Translations under genes and position numbers: made by a program
Part shown: in pieces, positions 12,185 to 22,088 of the stretch
Layout: each line of letters starts with the position of its first letter
How positions within the stretch are numbered: position 1 is the first letter of the stretch
Source: an uncultured Paraglaciecola sp.
Lineage (GTDB): Bacteria; Pseudomonadota; Gammaproteobacteria; Enterobacterales; Alteromonadaceae
Direction: 5' to 3'
DNA length: 52,219 nt
Assembly (NCBI RefSeq): GCF_913020055.1
Contig: NZ_CAJWCF010000019.1
Location: 1-52,219, forward strand
Notes under the pieces: generated by a model
What the model was told of the DNA's origin: nothing
Databases searched by the model: none
Seen by the model: only the letters and a program-made list of their open reading frames with translations

Positions 12185-15100
12185 TCAGATAGGTTGTACC
12201 TCAGGTAAGTGGGTTACTTGGCGGCTATCTGCTGAATTACCTTTTAGTTTTTCAACTAACATGCAGTTGATTGGCACCAGAATAAGCGTAATAAAGGTAG
12301 CAAATAAGATCCCAAAACCCAGTGATACTGCCATAGGGATTAAGAACTGTGCCTGAGTCGATTTTTCAAATAATAGCGGCGTTAGCCCAATAAACGTAGT
12401 CAGGCTAGTAAGCATTATTGGCCTGAAACGAGATGCGCCTGCGATGATTACCGCTTCCATTAATGTGACCCCTTCTAGGCGTTTTTTGTTGATGAAATCC
12501 ACTAGTACTAAAGAATCATTCACCACCACACCGACTAATGCCAACATACCCAAGATACTCATGATGGTGAGTTCCATGCCCATTAACCAATGACCCATCA
12601 CCGCTCCAATCATGCTAAATGGAATAACACTCATTACAATAATAGGTTGCACGTAATCTTTAAAGGGGATAGCCAACAGTCCATAAATCGCAAAAAACAC
12701 CATTAATAAGCCTATTCCGAGAGATGAGAAAGATTCTCTTTGCTCACGAGCTTCGCCTTCCATTTTAAAGGTGACTCCCGGATATTGGTTGACAATTTCT
12801 TGCACATATTGATTTAAATCAGCTTGTAGCACTGTCATGTTGGTTTTGTTTTTTTCCACATCAGCGGTCACGTTAACGGTTCGGAATCTATCAATACGCC
12901 TAATTCTCGATGGGCTTTTTCCTGGTTTTAATGTGGCAATGTGGGACAAGGGCACGGCACCGCACCGCCAGATGGTGTGGCTATCAAGATATTTTGTAAA
13001 TCAGATAACGAACGCCTTTCATCAATGGGCAATCGCACCATAACTCTTACATCGTCTCGTCCCCGTTGAATGCGTTGTACTTGGCTACCAAAAAATGCAT
13101 TACGCACTTGGTTTGAGATACTGACTCGGGTTAAGCCTAATGCTTTACCTTGGTTGGTCAGTTCAATCTGTAATTCTTCTTTACCGTCTGACAAACTGTC
13201 TGCAATTTCGAAAACAGTGGGGTAGGTGGTTAGGCGTTGTTTTATTTTATCGGCAATTTCTTGCAATGTACTTTGTGAATTGCCACTGAGCTGTATGTCT
13301 ATAGGATCAGATGAACGACCAATCTCAGCGCGATAAGTAACACTTTCTGCGCCGGGTATTGGACCGATTAAGGCCCGCCATTCACTGACTAATTCTCGCG
13401 ACGTGATGGTTGACTCTCTTTGTTCAGGTGGAATGATCTCAAAGCGCACTGAACCAGAGTTTGACGCGCCTCCTCTTCCCCCAGTAGAGGCTAAAATGTT
13501 AATGATCACACTTTCGCCACTTTCCTCGTCAGTGTATTTTTCTCGTAATACTTCAGCCTGTTCAGCCATTTCAATAATGTATTTATTCGTCACCTCAAAA
13601 GTGGTGCCGGTGCTCATAGTTAAACTGGCTCTAACGGTTTCACTGGGTACACGAGGGAAAAAGATAAACTTGGTCCAACCGCTCACCAATAGAGCCATTA
13701 TAATCGAGAATGTACCGATAAATACGGCGAGCGTAGCGAATTTGTGGCGTAAGCTGAAAGCCAAAAGTGGCTGATAATAACGTAATATCGCACGCTCAAA
13801 TCCATCTGCGAAACGTTCCTGCCATTGTTCGAAACGGTTACCTTTGTCTGACTTAGCATTACGCAGTTTGATGCGTTTAAGGTGAGAAGGTAAAACAAAT
13901 TTTGATTCAATCAACGAAAACAATAATACCGGAATAACAACTACCGGAATTTGTGAGAACAGCGCACCGCGATTTCCTTCAATAAATGCAAAAGGTATAA
14001 AGGCGGCAATAGTGGTTAAAATTCCAAAGGTGACAGGTGTTGCTACTTCTTGTGTGCCTTTAATTGCTGCTTCTTCACCTGACTCCGCCGTTCGCAGATG
14101 GGTATAGATGTTTTCCCCGGTGACTATGGCATCGTCGACCACTATGCCGAGTACCAATATAAAACCAAATAAACTCATAATATTCAGAGATACACCAAAA
14201 AATGGCATTGCTAAGAATGCCCCCATAAAAGACACTGGGATGCCAATAAATACCCAAAATGCAATGGCAGGGCGTAAAAATAACGTGAGTAACAGTAGCA
14301 CTAATATGCCACCTTGCAGCGCGCTGCCACCTAAGGTGGCGATACGGTTTTTAACGATTTGTGAGTCATCATCCCAATAACTTAATTCGTAACCTTCTGG
14401 CAGCAGAGCTTGTTTGTCTTCTATGTATTGCTTCACTTTATCCGCTACTTCAACCGCACTTTGTTGGCCTATTCTATAAACATCAATAAAGGCTGCTTGT
14501 TTACCGTTGAAGCGAGTACGTATGGGAGTTTCTTCAAAACCATCTTGGATATCTGCAATGTCTTTTAAGCGTAAGATAGACCCGTCGCTGTTGGTTTTAA
14601 TTGGGATGTCGGCGAATTCATCTTTACGATAGGCTTGGCCTTTAGAACGGATTAACACATCGCCACCATCGGTTTTAATGTTACCGGCAGAAATATCGCT
14701 ACTTGAGTTAGCCACCGCTGCAGACACTTGTGCCAAGGTTAAACCATATTGACGTAATCTATCTTGCGGGATCTCTAAGGCTATTTCATAGTTACGTACG
14801 CCAGCTAATTCAACTTGAGTGATGCCAGGGATCCGTAATAAATCATCACGCACTTGTTCGGCAAATTCGTTGATTTCTTTTTCACCGTAAATGCCCGCTA
14901 TGGAAACAGCAATCACTTCACGTTTACGCTGCGCTAGAGACACAACAGGGTTTTCTGCATCGCCGGGGAAGGTGTTGATCGCATCCACTCTAGACTTAAT
15001 ATCTGCCAACATTTCTCTGGCATCGTAATCAGAGTCCACTTCAATACTCACACTAGCTGAGCCTTCAGATGACACACTGGTAATTTGTTCTATGCCTTCA

Positions 15101-15318
15101 AGATCTTGTACTGCTTCTTCAATTAGAATTGCCACGCCTAACTCGGTGTCTTCAGGAGTCGCGCCGCGTAAGGTTACAGAAACATTGATACGGTCTGTTT
15201 CGAATGATGGAAACACTTCTAAAGGAATACGACTGGCTAGGCTATAAAAACCTGCAAATAATATTGTTATCATCAGCAAATTTGCTGCGACGTGATTTCG
15301 GGCAAACCAAGCAATCAT
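12185..15318 (-). pseudogene. RND efflux pump permease gene, broken by a frameshift
   Basis: Encodes an HAE1-family RND inner-membrane pump. Reading leftward from ATG 15318 (GGAGAA 7 nt upstream), the frame MIAWFARNHVAANLL runs to residue about 790 with all expected N-terminal, porter and transmembrane 1-6 features (GIVVDDAIVTGENI). It then hits a 5-bp duplication at about 12951-12966 and stops at 12928. The remaining C-terminal 250 residues (PLSHIATLKPGKSPSR to the end, including transmembrane 7-12 with GVVVNDSLVLVDF) continue in another frame to 12185. Without the duplication the protein would be 1042 aa, normal for the family. It is the third gene of a tolC-adaptor-pump operon. Either an inactive pump, a reversible switch or a sequence error. 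Confidence 0.88.
12951..12966. repeat. 5-bp tandem duplication causing the pump frameshift
   Basis: The plus strand reads GGCACGGCACCGCACC, which contains GGCAC twice and GCACC twice. Removing one 5-bp copy restores the expected protein sequence SGGAVPLSHIA across the break, so the duplication is the lesion. Confidence 0.8.
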
Positions 15319-15367
15319 GTCAGTTCTCCAGTCTTAATAGATGAGGTAGGATTGAAATGAGTCATTA

Positions 15368-16681
15368 TTATTCGTTATTTTCCACGTTAGCAGCAGTAGA
15401 ACCGGCTCTGTCAGCTTTTCGCTTGGCACGTAACTCGTCCACGGTCAGGCCCATTTTCTTGGCCATTTGTTGTAACTTGGCATCTCGCTCTGGTGACCGT
15501 TGACGCTGATTTTGCGGTCTGTTTTCGCCAGCAATACTGACGCGGGTGCCAGAGCTGACTTGCCCTAACGGTGTGGTAACTAATAATTCACCTGCATTGA
15601 GGCCGTTGTCTATGATGCTATTTTGACTATTCTGCCAGCGAATATTGATATCCCTTCTTTTTAACAATCCATCCACAACTATATAAACGTAACTACCTTG
15701 ATAAATCGTACTATTGTTAATCACTATTGCATCATCCAAGGTTTTACCTTGCACTTCAGCGGTAACATATTGGCCTATTTTTATGGAAGCACCAGGATGT
15801 AACTGTGGGTTATAAGGGTCTTCAATTTTCGCCACAATATAGAGTTGTTGTGAGTCGCTGCTAATCGCCCCTTCAGTTCGAATGATGTTGCCAAGCCATG
15901 TTTGGCTTTTGCTTAAACTAGAGGTGAAACGCGCCTCGATAAGCGGCTGTAAACTATTATTGGTACGAAATTCTTCTGGAAAATTGACCAAATCAATATC
16001 ACTGTTATTAATAGGTAAGCGAATTTCCACTGAATCAGTTGAATAAATTTCCGCCGTTTGACTATTCGCTGCCAATACTTGACCAAAGTCGACTAATTGT
16101 TTGAGTATTCTGCCGTCATAAGGTGCCGTTATTTCGGTGCGTTCTAATGCAAGATTGGCGCGAGTGAGGCTCGCTTCTGCTGATAACAATCTTGCTTGAG
16201 CGGCTGCTAACTGAGGTTTACGTAACACCAGGTCGCTAGGTGCTTGACCATTTCCTAATCTTTTCCAGTCATTTGCCGCTTGTGTTGCATTCGCTTGTTC
16301 TTCTAACAATGTTTGTTCAGCTGAGAGTAAATCTGATTCCGCAATTTTCACACCCGCAACATAATCTCGTTGGTCAAGTTTAAGTAATACGTCGCCTTTG
16401 CTAAAAAATCCTCCGTTTCTAAATTGAGGACTCACATAGTTAATTTGCCCAGATACTTGTGCCACTAAAGCACTTTGGGTTTTGGGTTGTACGGTACCAA
16501 AGGTGTCGACCACTACGGTAAAACGCTGCGGTTTTAGTTGTTGTACTTCAACCGTTAGTTGTGACGCACTTGATGGGCCACCGCGACTACTTTCTGGTGG
16601 GTTATTAAGGATAACTTTGGAAGCAATTAGTGTAATGGCTAATATAGCCAGTGGAATTAGCCACTTTTTGACCTTACTCAT
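15368..16681 (-). CDS. RND efflux periplasmic adaptor (membrane fusion protein)
   Basis: Links the inner-membrane RND pump to the TolC-like channel. The 437-residue product has an N-terminal membrane anchor (WLIPLAILAITLIASKVIL), a lipoyl/barrel-sandwich half-motif around VSGQINYVSPQFRNGGFFSKGDVLLKLD split by an alpha-hairpin (about 110-175), then the second half-motif ITAPYDGRILKQLVDFGQV and a beta-barrel. The C terminus is unusually charged (KLQQMAKKMGLTVDELRAKR). I choose ATG 16681 (MSKVKKW), which overlaps the upstream stop by 8 nt; the open frame extends 20 codons further upstream. Pump gene lies 49 bp downstream. Confidence 0.9.
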   Translation of the reverse strand: MSKVKKWLIPLAILAITLIASKVILNNPPESSRGGPSSASQLTVEVQQLKPQRFTVVVDTFGTVQPKTQSALVAQVSGQINYVSPQFRNGGFFSKGDVLLKLDQRDYVAGVKIAESDLLSAEQTLLEEQANATQAANDWKRLGNGQAPSDLVLRKPQLAAAQARLLSAEASLTRANLALERTEITAPYDGRILKQLVDFGQVLAANSQTAEIYSTDSVEIRLPINNSDIDLVNFPEEFRTNNSLQPLIEARFTSSLSKSQTWLGNIIRTEGAISSDSQQLYIVAKIEDPYNPQLHPGASIKIGQYVTAEVQGKTLDDAIVINNSTIYQGSYVYIVVDGLLKRRDINIRWQNSQNSIIDNGLNAGELLVTTPLGQVSSGTRVSIAGENRPQNQRQRSPERDAKLQQMAKKMGLTVDELRAKRKADRAGSTAANVENNE

Positions 16682-18080
16682 TGGGTAACACATCCTCTTG
16701 TTTGTTATCTTGTATATTTTTGTCGTTAGAAAAATCACCACCTAAGGCAAGGTGTAAATTAATACGATTGGCAAGTAACTGATTTTTAATTTGGATCAAT
16801 GCGCTTTGAGCGTTGAAAGAACGCCCCTGCGCTTCAAGCACCGTTGTATAAGTAACCAGTCCCCGTTGATATTGTTCAAAAGCTAAAGTTTCGGCCGCTT
16901 CTGCGTTTTGTTGGGCGGCTAACGTAGATTGATAACGCTTTTTTAAACTGCTTTCTGCGGTGATGGCATTTTCCACATTAGAAAATGCATTGTATAAAGT
17001 ATCGAGGTAAATTTGCTCTTGTTGCTTTAGTTGCAAGCGAGCAATTTCTTCATTGGCTTTTAGGTCTCCAGCTCGAAACAATGGCGCCGTTAACCCCCCT
17101 AACAATGACCATGCGAGAGATGAACCTGATAATAGGTTTGTTAACTCATCTGCATTATTAGAGATAGACGCTCGTAAGTTTATGCTAGGGAAGCGCTGTT
17201 TATGAGCAAATGCCACCCCCGCATCTTTGGCTAATACTTGATACCAACTGGCTAACAATTCTGGTTTTCTACTAATAATATCTAACGGCATGCCTAATGG
17301 AATATCAGTAGTAAGCAAAGGTAATGTCAGTTGTGTTGAGGTTAAACTTGCATCCGGATAACGGCCTAACAAACGTTCTATGTTTCTAACCGATTGTAAG
17401 TGTTTATCTTGCTGCTCTGCATAGTTTGATAATTCGCTGTTAAGTTCATTCCGTGATAAATAAACATCTAAAGCAGCGTTTAGACCTTGTTGATAACCTG
17501 ACTCTATAATGTCTAAGTTTTGTTTTGCATTATTCACTCTTTGTTCAAATAAATTAGTAAGCTGTTTTGCCGCAATCCAATCAAACCAACTGCTCACCAC
17601 GTTTGCTACTAGTGTTTGTTTATCTTGTTGGTATTGAGCTTTGGCTGCAAAATAGTCTAAATTCGCTTGTTGTTGAGCGGCTGAGAGTTTGCCCCAAATA
17701 TCGAGCTCATAACTTGCCTCGAGTTCGATTGAGCTGCTATTGCTGACGCTACCACTTATTGACTTGGATCTACCTGTGTTCAGGCCAAGGTCAAGATCTG
17801 GCCAAAAGTTTGCGTCCGCTTGCACGAGTTTTTGTTCTAATATTTTTACGTCGTAGGCTTTCTGGCGAAGGGATTGGTTGTTGTCTAGCGCTTCATTAAC
17901 TAAGCGACTTAACTTAGGCTGGCTAAATTGCGCAAACCAGTTGTCAGTAGCCGGCATTGTTTTTTCACTGACTTGCCAGTTTTGCGGCACGCCAGCATTG
18001 CGGATTTCGTTGTCCACTTGGCTAGTTTTAACACACCCACTAAGCCAAACCACAACGAATAATGATGGAGTTAACTTCAC
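16674..18080 (-). CDS. TolC/NodT-family outer-membrane efflux lipoprotein
   Basis: 468-residue outer-membrane factor of a tripartite RND pump. It has a signal with lipobox (VVWLSGC), then the two duplicated outer-membrane-efflux halves; LDIWGKLSAAQQQANLDYFAAKAQYQQ and LEAQGRSFNAQSALIQIKNQLLANRINLHLALGG are typical of the OprM/NodT branch. It starts with GTG; an in-frame stop just upstream and the need for the lipobox exclude an earlier start. It is the first gene of the efflux operon, overlapping the adaptor gene. Substrates cannot be told from sequence. Confidence 0.9.
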   Translation of the reverse strand: MKLTPSLFVVVWLSGCVKTSQVDNEIRNAGVPQNWQVSEKTMPATDNWFAQFSQPKLSRLVNEALDNNQSLRQKAYDVKILEQKLVQADANFWPDLDLGLNTGRSKSISGSVSNSSSIELEASYELDIWGKLSAAQQQANLDYFAAKAQYQQDKQTLVANVVSSWFDWIAAKQLTNLFEQRVNNAKQNLDIIESGYQQGLNAALDVYLSRNELNSELSNYAEQQDKHLQSVRNIERLLGRYPDASLTSTQLTLPLLTTDIPLGMPLDIISRKPELLASWYQVLAKDAGVAFAHKQRFPSINLRASISNNADELTNLLSGSSLAWSLLGGLTAPLFRAGDLKANEEIARLQLKQQEQIYLDTLYNAFSNVENAITAESSLKKRYQSTLAAQQNAEAAETLAFEQYQRGLVTYTTVLEAQGRSFNAQSALIQIKNQLLANRINLHLALGGDFSNDKNIQDNKQEDVLPNE

Positions 18081-18301
18081 TGAATATTTAAACCATTAGA
18101 AAAATAGACCTACAGAATAAATGATTGTATATCCCTAAAATTGCGCTTTACGAAACTTTTACACTCGCTTTCGTTCAACCTGTTTTTTTGGTGGGTCGTC
18201 GTAATTTATTGACTGTTTTTAACTGAAGAATACTTTTTTGATTGTCAAACCGAGCCAATGTAAAGAGAGGTATCTTATAAATGGAGCAGAAATGCATGAT
18301 T

Positions 18302-18985
18302 TTATAAACGTATTCCATGCACAAATGTACAACCCGCCAAAACAAGGTAATTATTCATTGGGGTTAACTCTGATAGATGCACCTCACCTATTTGGTCGGT
18401 TTTCACTTTGTTTGATAATTCAAAGAAGAAACCCCAATCAGAGTTTTTGGCTCGAAGTTCTAGATAGGGGAAAACACTGATGTTCCATTTACCTGTCGCG
18501 TAGTCATGATTGATCGGTAAATTTTGGGCATTTAAAATCTTATATTGCCCTTTTTGTTTAAGGTGAATGGTTAAATCCAGCTCACAATTTTGACTTGTAT
18601 ACACATTCGCCCAGTCTTGTTGATGTGTTTGTGCCTGCGGTTCAACCCCTGACGGCACCAGCATTAAAGCAATTGAATCTTCTTTGTACCAATGGTTATC
18701 AGTAAATAACATACTGGTATGGTGTATGTCCCAAGCAATATTACTCATTGCATTGATGACTTTGTTTACTGCGTTTCGGTCGTTAATAATTGGTGAATAG
18801 GTTAATGATGATTGCGTAATGGACGCAGGGAATGTTAACTGGTTAACCTTAACGGTGAAATCAGCCTCAACTAATTCCTTATTTATTTCTTTAATTTGTG
18901 CATCTGATAAATAACGGGAATAAAGATGGACTGTGGTTTGGCTGCATCCGCTAAGAAACAAGGCCACGAGTATCAAGTATTTCAA
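18302..18985 (-). CDS. Lipoprotein of unknown function in the BlaI/M56 operon
   Basis: 227 residues with an N-terminal signal and lipobox (LVALFLSGC, Cys at about 14), so predicted to be membrane-anchored. The mature part begins with a region whose pattern (SDAQIKEINKELVEADFTV) suggests a small alpha/beta domain. I recognise no family. It lies 22 bp after the M56 peptidase-TonB gene and is surely cotranscribed. It may be the effector or the target of the BlaI-controlled response; this is inference from position only. Confidence 0.72.
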   Translation of the reverse strand: MKYLILVALFLSGCSQTTVHLYSRYLSDAQIKEINKELVEADFTVKVNQLTFPASITQSSLTYSPIINDRNAVNKVINAMSNIAWDIHHTSMLFTDNHWYKEDSIALMLVPSGVEPQAQTHQQDWANVYTSQNCELDLTIHLKQKGQYKILNAQNLPINHDYATGKWNISVFPYLELRAKNSDWGFFFELSNKVKTDQIGEVHLSELTPMNNYLVLAGCTFVHGIRL

Positions 18986-19007
18986 AATACGCGGGGCCTT
19001 AATTTAC

Positions 19008-20243
19008 TTAATGTTGGACTTTGATTTTTTCTAGAGTAGAGGTTTTTGCAGTCTGTGCCGAATGAGGTGGATTCATTCTATAATCTAATTGTACCGTTAA
19101 ACCTGTTTGTCTTTGTGCTTGGCCTCCTTGAATTCTAGGTTTGTAGGTCCATTGTTTTAGGGCGGCAATTGATACTTTATCGAACACTTGCTGAGGAAAT
19201 GATTCGATCACTTGAATATTGTCGGTTGAGCCATCTTTGGCAATATCAAACTGTAATATTACTGCTCCCTCTTGATTATTTCGTGCCGCTTCAATGGGGT
19301 ATTTTGGTTCAATTCTAATTACTGGTGCAGCCATTGATGATTTGTCTACTGAGTGTGCAGTTTCAGCTAAATTAGCTAAAGCAACGCCAGCTACTAGGGT
19401 GCTGCTTAGGGCGATTGTAAGCCCTATCAATGCAGGTTTTATTTTAGCTGGGTTTTGAATGTTTTTGATACGTTTAAACATGGTGTGTTTTTCTCCATAG
19501 GGTGAATAAATAGAAAAGCTGTGAAGTGAACGTTCTGCGCATTGCACTAGTGCTTTGCTGTAGTTGATTTGATCTTCGGTAGTCGACTGTTTTAGTACAG
19601 CAGCGTCGCAAGCGATTTCTTGGCTACGCCTAAAAGCACGGTAAGCCATCCAAGATAAAGGGTTGAACCAAAATACCGCCAAAAATATTAAAGCAAGCAG
19701 GTTGTAAAGGTTATCACCACGGTGAAAATGCACTAATTCGTGGCGTATCATTAAGTGTTGTTGACGAGCGCTAAACTGACTTTGGAAACCAACGGGAACA
19801 AGCAATGTAGGTTTTAAAATTCCGCTCAATATTGGGCTGGAGAGTTGTTTGTTGCTAACTACTTTTAAGGACTTGGGTAAAGCAACATTAAGCTTAATGC
19901 TGTTAGATTCGAAATGGGCTAAGCGATAAATCTTCCACTGTGCAAAAGCGCCAAGAGCCAATATACCTAGACAACCTGAAAGCCATACCAAAGCCCAGTT
20001 AAAACTAATATGGACTGTGTTTGATTTACCGCCTATTTCCACAATATAACGGTAGATAGATTTGTCATCTACTCTAATGACATCTTGCGGCAGGTTGTTG
20101 GTAATCAATAATAACGGGACCAGAAGCCAAAGGGCATATATTACGTTGGCTCCTAAGCTTTTCATCGCCTTTGCTTCTAGAGTAATTAAGGTTAACAGTA
20201 ATAAACTGATAACAAGTTGTTGTTCCATTAACCAGTTAGTCAT
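19008..20243 (-). CDS. BlaR1-like M56 metallopeptidase fused to a TonB C-terminal domain
   Basis: 411 residues. The N-terminal half has about three membrane helices and the M56 active site: HELVHFHRGDN with His168, Glu169 and His172, followed by the downstream acidic ligand region SQEIACDAAVL. After another membrane helix (about 274-292) there is a TonB C-terminal domain (about 305-390) with the usual RIEPKYPIEAARNNQEGAVI start and KQWTYKPRIQGG. In BlaR1 the peptidase relays a signal to its BlaI repressor; here the beta-lactam sensor domain is replaced by a TonB domain. It overlaps the BlaI gene by 8 nt and has GGAG at the right distance. Confidence 0.9.
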   Translation of the reverse strand: MTNWLMEQQLVISLLLLTLITLEAKAMKSLGANVIYALWLLVPLLLITNNLPQDVIRVDDKSIYRYIVEIGGKSNTVHISFNWALVWLSGCLGILALGAFAQWKIYRLAHFESNSIKLNVALPKSLKVVSNKQLSSPILSGILKPTLLVPVGFQSQFSARQQHLMIRHELVHFHRGDNLYNLLALIFLAVFWFNPLSWMAYRAFRRSQEIACDAAVLKQSTTEDQINYSKALVQCAERSLHSFSIYSPYGEKHTMFKRIKNIQNPAKIKPALIGLTIALSSTLVAGVALANLAETAHSVDKSSMAAPVIRIEPKYPIEAARNNQEGAVILQFDIAKDGSTDNIQVIESFPQQVFDKVSIAALKQWTYKPRIQGGQAQRQTGLTVQLDYRMNPPHSAQTAKTSTLEKIKVQH

Positions 20244-20613
20244 TATCTTGCTCCCATTTTTTGATTAGAGACTTAAGTTCAGCCACATCTTCTTTGGACA
20301 ATGAATCTGAATTTGCAAAACCCGCAACCAATGGCGCTACTTTTCCTCCAAACAAACGGCTGACTAAACTTTTACTTTCTTTTTGGGTATAGGTGCTGCG
20401 TTCAACTAGTGGAAAATACAGGTAACTACGTTGTTGTTTATCAAAATCGATAACCTGTTTTTTGACTAATCTACTCAGTAAGGTTTTAACCGTTTTGTCA
20501 TGCCATTGTTTGTTTTGGTTTAAACGCTGGATAATGTCATTGGCTGAGGCGGGGTAGTGTTCCCATAATGCATCTAGCACTTCATATTCTGTTTTAGTGA
20601 TGTCTGTTGTCAT
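20236..20613 (-). CDS. BlaI/MecI/CopY-family repressor
   Basis: 125-residue winged-helix repressor. TKTEYEVLDALWEHYPASANDIIQRL is the family's recognition region and KTLLSRLVKKQVIDFDKQQRSYLYFPLV forms the wing. Such repressors bind TACA-N2-TGTA dyads as dimers and are inactivated by cleavage by a partner M56 peptidase, here the overlapping downstream gene. Two good matches to that operator lie 30-71 bp upstream of the start codon, implying autoregulation of the three-gene operon. The inducing signal is unknown. Confidence 0.93.
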   Translation of the reverse strand: MTTDITKTEYEVLDALWEHYPASANDIIQRLNQNKQWHDKTVKTLLSRLVKKQVIDFDKQQRSYLYFPLVERSTYTQKESKSLVSRLFGGKVAPLVAGFANSDSLSKEDVAELKSLIKKWEQDND

Positions 20614-20642
20614 AGTTTATGTCTTAAGTAAGGTGTTTTGTT

Positions 20643-20658
20643 GATTACATTTGTAGTC
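20643..20658. promoter_or_regulatory. BlaI-type operator 1
   Basis: GATTACATTTGTAGTC contains TACA-TT-TGTA, the core of BlaI/MecI operators, 30 bp upstream of the repressor start codon. Assignment is by consensus and position. Confidence 0.75.
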
Positions 20659-20668
20659 TTGGCTGTAG

Positions 20669-20684
20669 GATTACATGTGTAATC
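20669..20684. promoter_or_regulatory. BlaI-type operator 2
   Basis: GATTACATGTGTAATC contains TACA-TG-TGTA with flanking bases that also pair. It lies 26 bp centre to centre from operator 1, so two dimers would sit on nearly the same face two to three turns apart. Confidence 0.78.
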
Positions 20685-20899
20685 TTAGTTGGCAAGTATT
20701 TATTATGAGTTTTAAGGGGTTTTTAGTACTTTATTGTGTGGATATTTGGACTTAATCAATTATTTAGTCATTAAAGTTCAAATTATTCCGACATTTTGTA
20801 ACTAAGCTGTTAAGCTACGCCTCGATATTCTATATCTGTTTGCGTGATGGTGATAACGCAGTCAGTATTAAATTTTTCACTATAAGAAGAGAGTTCAAA

Positions 20900-21106
20900 A
20901 TGAGTAAAGGTACAGTAAAGTGGTTCAATGCAGATAAAGGTTTCGGTTTTATAGCTCCAGAAGACGGAAGCAAAGACTTATTTGTTCACCATTCAGAAAT
21001 TCAAGCTGGTGGCGGTTACGCTACTTTGACTGACGGCCAAGCTGTTGAGTTTGAAGTTGGCGAAGGTCAAAAAGGCCCATGCGCAAATAAAGTAGTTCCT
21101 TTATAA
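20900..21106 (+). CDS. Cold-shock domain protein (CspA family)
   Basis: 68-residue single cold-shock domain that binds single-stranded RNA/DNA and acts as an RNA chaperone. Both RNP motifs are present: [11 protein letters not shown] (RNP1) and DLFVHHSEI (RNP2). I place the start at ATG 20900 ([10 protein letters not shown]), the family's normal N terminus, with AGAAGAGAG upstream; the frame also extends 20 codons upstream through the leader. A long leader of unknown extent is likely, as in other csp genes. Which csp paralogue it is cannot be said. Confidence 0.94.
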   Translation: MSKGTVKWFNADKGFGFIAPEDGSKDLFVHHSEIQAGGGYATLTDGQAVEFEVGEGQKGPCANKVVPL

Positions 21107-21150
21107 GAAACCACTTTTAAAACTAGCGATTTAGGTTCGTAGCTTGAACC

Positions 21151-21179
21151 GGATCTTAACAAACATTTTGTTAAGATCC
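21151..21179 (+). terminator. Hairpin downstream of the cold-shock gene
   Basis: Perfect 13-bp stem GGATCTTAACAAA/TTTGTTAAGATCC with a 3-nt loop. It lacks a T-run, so it may be a weak terminator or a 3' stability hairpin. Confidence 0.6.
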
Positions 21180-21273
21180 TCGCTATTTGATTCCCCTCTC
21201 TAGTTCGTTACATTCCAGTATATTTTATCTATCTCAATGATTTCTTTGAGTTATCGATATTAAAATTTAAAAA

Positions 21274-22002
21274 CTACAAATTCATTGATGTTAAATCGAT
21301 ACCATCTTCAGACACTTTGAGAATACTTCCTTGCTCATACCAATCACCTAGAACGATACGCTGAGCTGGTTGATCATTTAGTATTAGATCATGAATGGCT
21401 GGCCTATGGGTGTGCCCGTGAATGAGCCTTTTAACCGAAAACTGTTGCATCTGATTGGTCACTTCTTGAGGCGTGACATCCATAATCTCATCACTCAGCA
21501 TGGACTGTTTTTGTTTGCTCGTGGCTCGACCTTTTTGAGCGAGCTTTCGACGAGTCGATAAAGGCATACTCAATATGATTTTTGGCCACCACCAACTGCG
21601 TGCCTTTTTACGAAAAGCTTGATAGTCAGTGTCCTTGGTGCAAAGTTCATCGCCATGCATTATAAGGGTGGGTACACCGTATAAATCAATGACCACTTGT
21701 TCTGGTAATAGTGTGAAGCCGGCTTTTTTAGCAAAGCGCTGTCGGATTAAAAAGTCTCGATTGCCATGTATAAAATATACCGGCACGCCAGATTCCCTTA
21801 AGGTTTTAAATGCCTTCGCTATGCTTAAGGTAAAACAATTTTCATCATCATCACCAATCCATATTTCAAACAAATCGCCCAATACGTATAAAGCATCAGC
21901 TTGAGGTGCTTGATCACGCAAAAACGTAAACAGACATTGATTAATATCATCTCTTTGTGCGGATAAATGTAGGTCGGAAATAAAGTAAGTAAAAGGGATC
22001 AT
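21274..22002 (-). CDS. lpxH: UDP-2,3-diacylglucosamine diphosphatase LpxH
   Basis: Peripheral-membrane metallophosphoesterase of lipid A synthesis that hydrolyses UDP-2,3-diacylglucosamine to lipid X. The 242-residue product has the calcineurin-type metal motifs in order: SDLHLS, LGDLFEIWIGDD, HGNRDFL, and GHTHRPAIH near residue 197. Length is normal. It is followed at a distance by ppiB upstream on the same strand (86 bp), so the two may share a transcript. Confidence 0.95.
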   Translation of the reverse strand: MIPFTYFISDLHLSAQRDDINQCLFTFLRDQAPQADALYVLGDLFEIWIGDDDENCFTLSIAKAFKTLRESGVPVYFIHGNRDFLIRQRFAKKAGFTLLPEQVVIDLYGVPTLIMHGDELCTKDTDYQAFRKKARSWWWPKIILSMPLSTRRKLAQKGRATSKQKQSMLSDEIMDVTPQEVTNQMQQFSVKRLIHGHTHRPAIHDLILNDQPAQRIVLGDWYEQGSILKVSEDGIDLTSMNL

Positions 22003-22088
22003 TTAATGAGACAGAATGTTGGATGTTGATAAGAAGTGGCAAGAGAGTTGAGTTGTTTGATAAATTCGACTCTCTAGCCTTTTGCTTG

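Noticed and set aside
18238..18480. Open frame of 80 codons on the plus strand at the end of the lipoprotein gene
   Set aside because: It mostly overlaps the lipoprotein gene in antisense and shows no coding features.
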